Notes under the pieces: generated by a model
Told to the model about the DNA's origin: nothing
The model's input: the letters and a program-made list of their open reading frames with translations, nothing else
Databases searched by the model: none
Assembly (NCBI GenBank): GCA_013115135.1
Contig: JABANP010000392.1
Coordinates: 1-51,539 of the forward strand
From: Perkinsus olseni
Taxonomy: Eukaryota; Perkinsozoa; Perkinsida; Perkinsidae
DNA length: 51,539 nucleotides
Direction of reading: 5' to 3'
Part shown: in pieces, positions 49,371 to 51,539 of the stretch
Numbering within the stretch: position 1 is the stretch's first letter
Layout of the letters: the number at the start of each line of letters is the position of its first letter
Translations under genes and position numbers: made by a program

Positions 49371-50265
49371 GCTCTCTCTGGGCAGAAGAAGCAACCAGTC
49401 CGCGCGCAAGCCTTCCCAGTATGTTCTCTCGTACCAATGGGCATCGATTCAATTAATATCGTGGTAGCCAGAGCCAGAAGGAGAGGAGAACTACACTACG
49501 CCGTATAACTTCGATGAGCCCATAAGAAGGACCACGTTCTCGGGCAAAACGACTTCGGGAAGCATACATCATTCTGGCTCAGTGATCTTGGGCGGCCACG
49601 ATGTAGCCGGCATCGTTTCCAGCATTTCTAGGGCCATACACGTAAACAACGATTGTAGAATCTACGGGTTGTTTGGAATATCTGAGTTGCCGAAAGGCCC
49701 GAAAGGTCCAGAGGCCGGCATGCAGAACCTAACGAAGGGTTCAGTCGAATTGGCGGCAGAGTTCAAACTACATCCGAGGCGAACTCACGCTCGGTGATAC
49801 GATAGACGAAAATCCGACCGCGGGGTTTTAGAGCACGCGAATGAGTTATTCGGAATCAAGCGGGGAGTGGCCGAGCGTTTACTGACGTCCGAATGTCATT
49901 CATGGAGGTCTCAGACGGAGAGAAAGATTTTACAATGAGGAAATACTCCGCACACCAATTTCCCTACCTGCCTCGTATCGACACGGGAGCAGACTGCATC
50001 TGTCTCCCACAGCCCACCTTGCTCTAAGGGGATCGTGAACGAGCTCCGGATTAGATTGAAGGAAAGGAAGTTCTCGGAGGAGAAAATAAGTCAGATGTGG
50101 GGACTGGGCCGCGGATTTTTATATGCCGAGAAAGAAGCTCTGACAGAGCTGCTCTGTGCTCATTGCCGGTTCTGAAATTCCGACTGGGCGATGTGGGGAA
50201 TGGGGTTGTATAACTCAGGATGGGGACGCGGAACGCTCCTGTGCTTGGACGGCTTGCTGTACTTG
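49371..50265 (+). pseudogene. Decayed aspartyl protease relic with an internal inversion
   Basis: 49371-49478 reads on the minus strand as the family's first-lobe segment (HWYERTY; CARTGCFFCPER in another frame), with a stop and a frame change. From about 49490 the family sequence continues on the plus strand: GSIHHSGSVILGGHDVAGI, YGLFGISELPKG, then past several stops RIDTGADCICLPQP, RFSEEKIS-like text and a C-terminal trace ending near 50265. No start or signal peptide remains. The two parts point in opposite directions, so an inversion of roughly 110 bp followed the copying of the gene. It cannot encode a protease. Confidence 0.8.
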
Positions 50266-51474
50266 ATAATGAATGGTCACCTCATGACGATGAGCACGAC
50301 GATGCTGACATTGGTATGATAGCGAAGGCACTGAAAATGGTGAAAATGCTGCTACTAATATGATGCGCAAATACTCACCTGTTGTTTCAAAGTGCTTTAC
50401 TGCGGAGACGTTGTGAATAAACCGAGTGATGCATCACCAATCAGATTGGTCCAATCTGTTGGTGCAGATCATGCGCAGGGGGATAGGTGCGAGCGAAAGT
50501 ATGCCGGGTGCGACCGCACAATAGGAGTAATGGACGAGCACACAATAGGGCCAACCTCAACCAAGAGGGCTAACCTCAAGACCAGCAATCGACACTGAGA
50601 AAACATTCTCTAACGCACCCTATGCAAGCGAGAGGCTAAGGGCCGATAAGAGAAGGCTTCCCTCGATATTACTCGGGCATCAGTACCACACTGAGACGGT
50701 GTGCAACGAAGAACGTCATTCTTTCCCGAGAACCGTATAATAATCATGAAGACTAACGAGCCGCAAAAACGCGGCTGTGACAAGACTCTTGTCACAGCCG
50801 CGTTTTGCCGCCAGCATGCCTCTTGTCACAAGAGCCATGCTGGCGGCGAAAGGCCGGCCCGAGATTGTCAAGAAGGTGATCATATGGATCGTACTATGAT
50901 CCAGGTGATCGTGTAGGCTACACTGGACTCTTTCGCCTCAGACTTGAGTTTATATGGTACGTATATACTTTAGGCAACACGACGAAGCTACAGCTTCTGC
51001 CGATCTCCAGACTCAGTGAGAGCACCTCCCAACGATCAAGCATTAGCTGAGTCCCTGGGTCTCGGTAGTGTGTAAGGTGAATATACATGCAAATACATGT
51101 AAGTAATACTTACATCGATAGAGCTCGAGAATCCTAGAGCTAGCGATAGACAATGATGTAAGGCACAACGGCTGCGATGTCAGTGGACGCGGCCTTGCCC
51201 CAGCCCTTCGCTCCCTCCGACTGGCGTGCCTTACATAGCTGAGCAACAAGGGTACCATGTTTGGGCGTGATTGAAGCAAAGTTGAAAATTGTATACAAAG
51301 TTGCATAGTAACCTCTTCAACCCGTTTTGAAGCAACTTCTCACAGTACGGCAGGAGGTACCCTGCCTTCGCTCCACCGCCTCTCCCGCCATTCATGCCAT
51401 GAACTTCATGGGCCGGAGTCCCCGGGCCGGGAGGAGGGGCGATCCGGATGCGTCTAGCGTGCCGACTAAATCGC
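50266..51474. other. No gene recognised; contains a palindrome pair
   Basis: About 1.2 kb of non-coding-looking sequence. Apart from the two hairpins at 50766-50847 I see short frames only, none with a recognisable motif. Confidence 0.5.
50766..50847. repeat. Two back-to-back 41-nt palindromes (20-1-20 each)
   Basis: 50766-50806: arm AAAACGCGGCTGTGACAAGA, central C, perfect reverse complement. 50807-50847 starts at the very next base: arm GCCGCCAGCATGCCTCTTGT, central C, reverse complement with one mismatch. The loop-proximal parts of both contain the CTTGT/ACAAG word. Confidence 0.92.
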
Positions 51475-51539
51475 TTCGGGGTTTTACTAATTTGATCTGG
51501 GCTTTATTAAATTGCTCTGGGGTTTTACTAATTTGGTCT
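51475..51539. repeat. Start of a 20-21 bp tandem repeat at the window edge
   Basis: Three units of the pattern TCTGGGGTTTTACTAATTTG, the middle one diverged (GGGCTTTATTAAATTGC). The array runs off the right end, so its length is unknown. Confidence 0.7.

Overview
This window is nuclear DNA from a protist with many spliceosomal introns. Several introns are only about 40-55 nt, with GTGAGT/GTAAGT-type donors and CAG/TAG acceptors. A family of intronless secreted aspartyl proteases with two catalytic motifs, plus this intron style, suggests an alveolate, most likely a perkinsid such as Perkinsus. That assignment is inference; no rRNA or species marker is present.

Layout. (1) 1-11394 is the left copy of a large direct duplication. 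It carries an indel-riddled MFS-type transporter on the minus strand and, divergently, the 5' two thirds of a plant-AKT-like K+ channel gene on the plus strand. (2) 11395-33111 is unique sequence. It holds a palindrome cluster at the duplication breakpoint, a TIR element, a 5'-truncated aspartyl protease (minus), an NKAP/SynMuv-family splicing-factor gene (minus), a 17-exon ABCG half-transporter (plus) and three tandem intronless aspartyl proteases (plus; two carry frameshifts and one has lost the first catalytic Asp). (3) 33112-44391 is the right copy of the duplication, with the noisy MFS gene again. The channel gene here is essentially open and runs past the duplicated part to 46687, giving S1-S6, a TVGYGD pore, a cNBD-like domain, ankyrin repeats and a C-terminal tail. 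(4) 46688-51539 holds an intact NAC-alpha gene with three exons, a decayed protease relic with an internal inversion, a pair of perfect or near-perfect 41-nt palindromes, and a tandem repeat running off the right edge.

The most interesting signals are in the non-coding parts. First, two introns in unrelated genes (channel pore intron, NKAP intron), plus a third intron-like segment, share a GTRGGT start and a central tRNA T-arm/B-box-like core (CGGGTTCGAAYC) at the same position. They look like copies of one tRNA-related introner. A second pair of introns (ABCG, NKAP) shares a 20-nt 3' segment. Second, hairpins with 19-20 nt arms around a single central base occur at four loci. Third, the two K+ channel copies differ at 20 sites across the S1-pore exons and all 20 are synonymous, although other parts of the left copy are frameshifted.

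Indels are dense in 1-6250 and 33112-37600 but not in the single-copy genes, so much of the apparent gene decay there may be poorly polished duplicated sequence rather than true pseudogenes.
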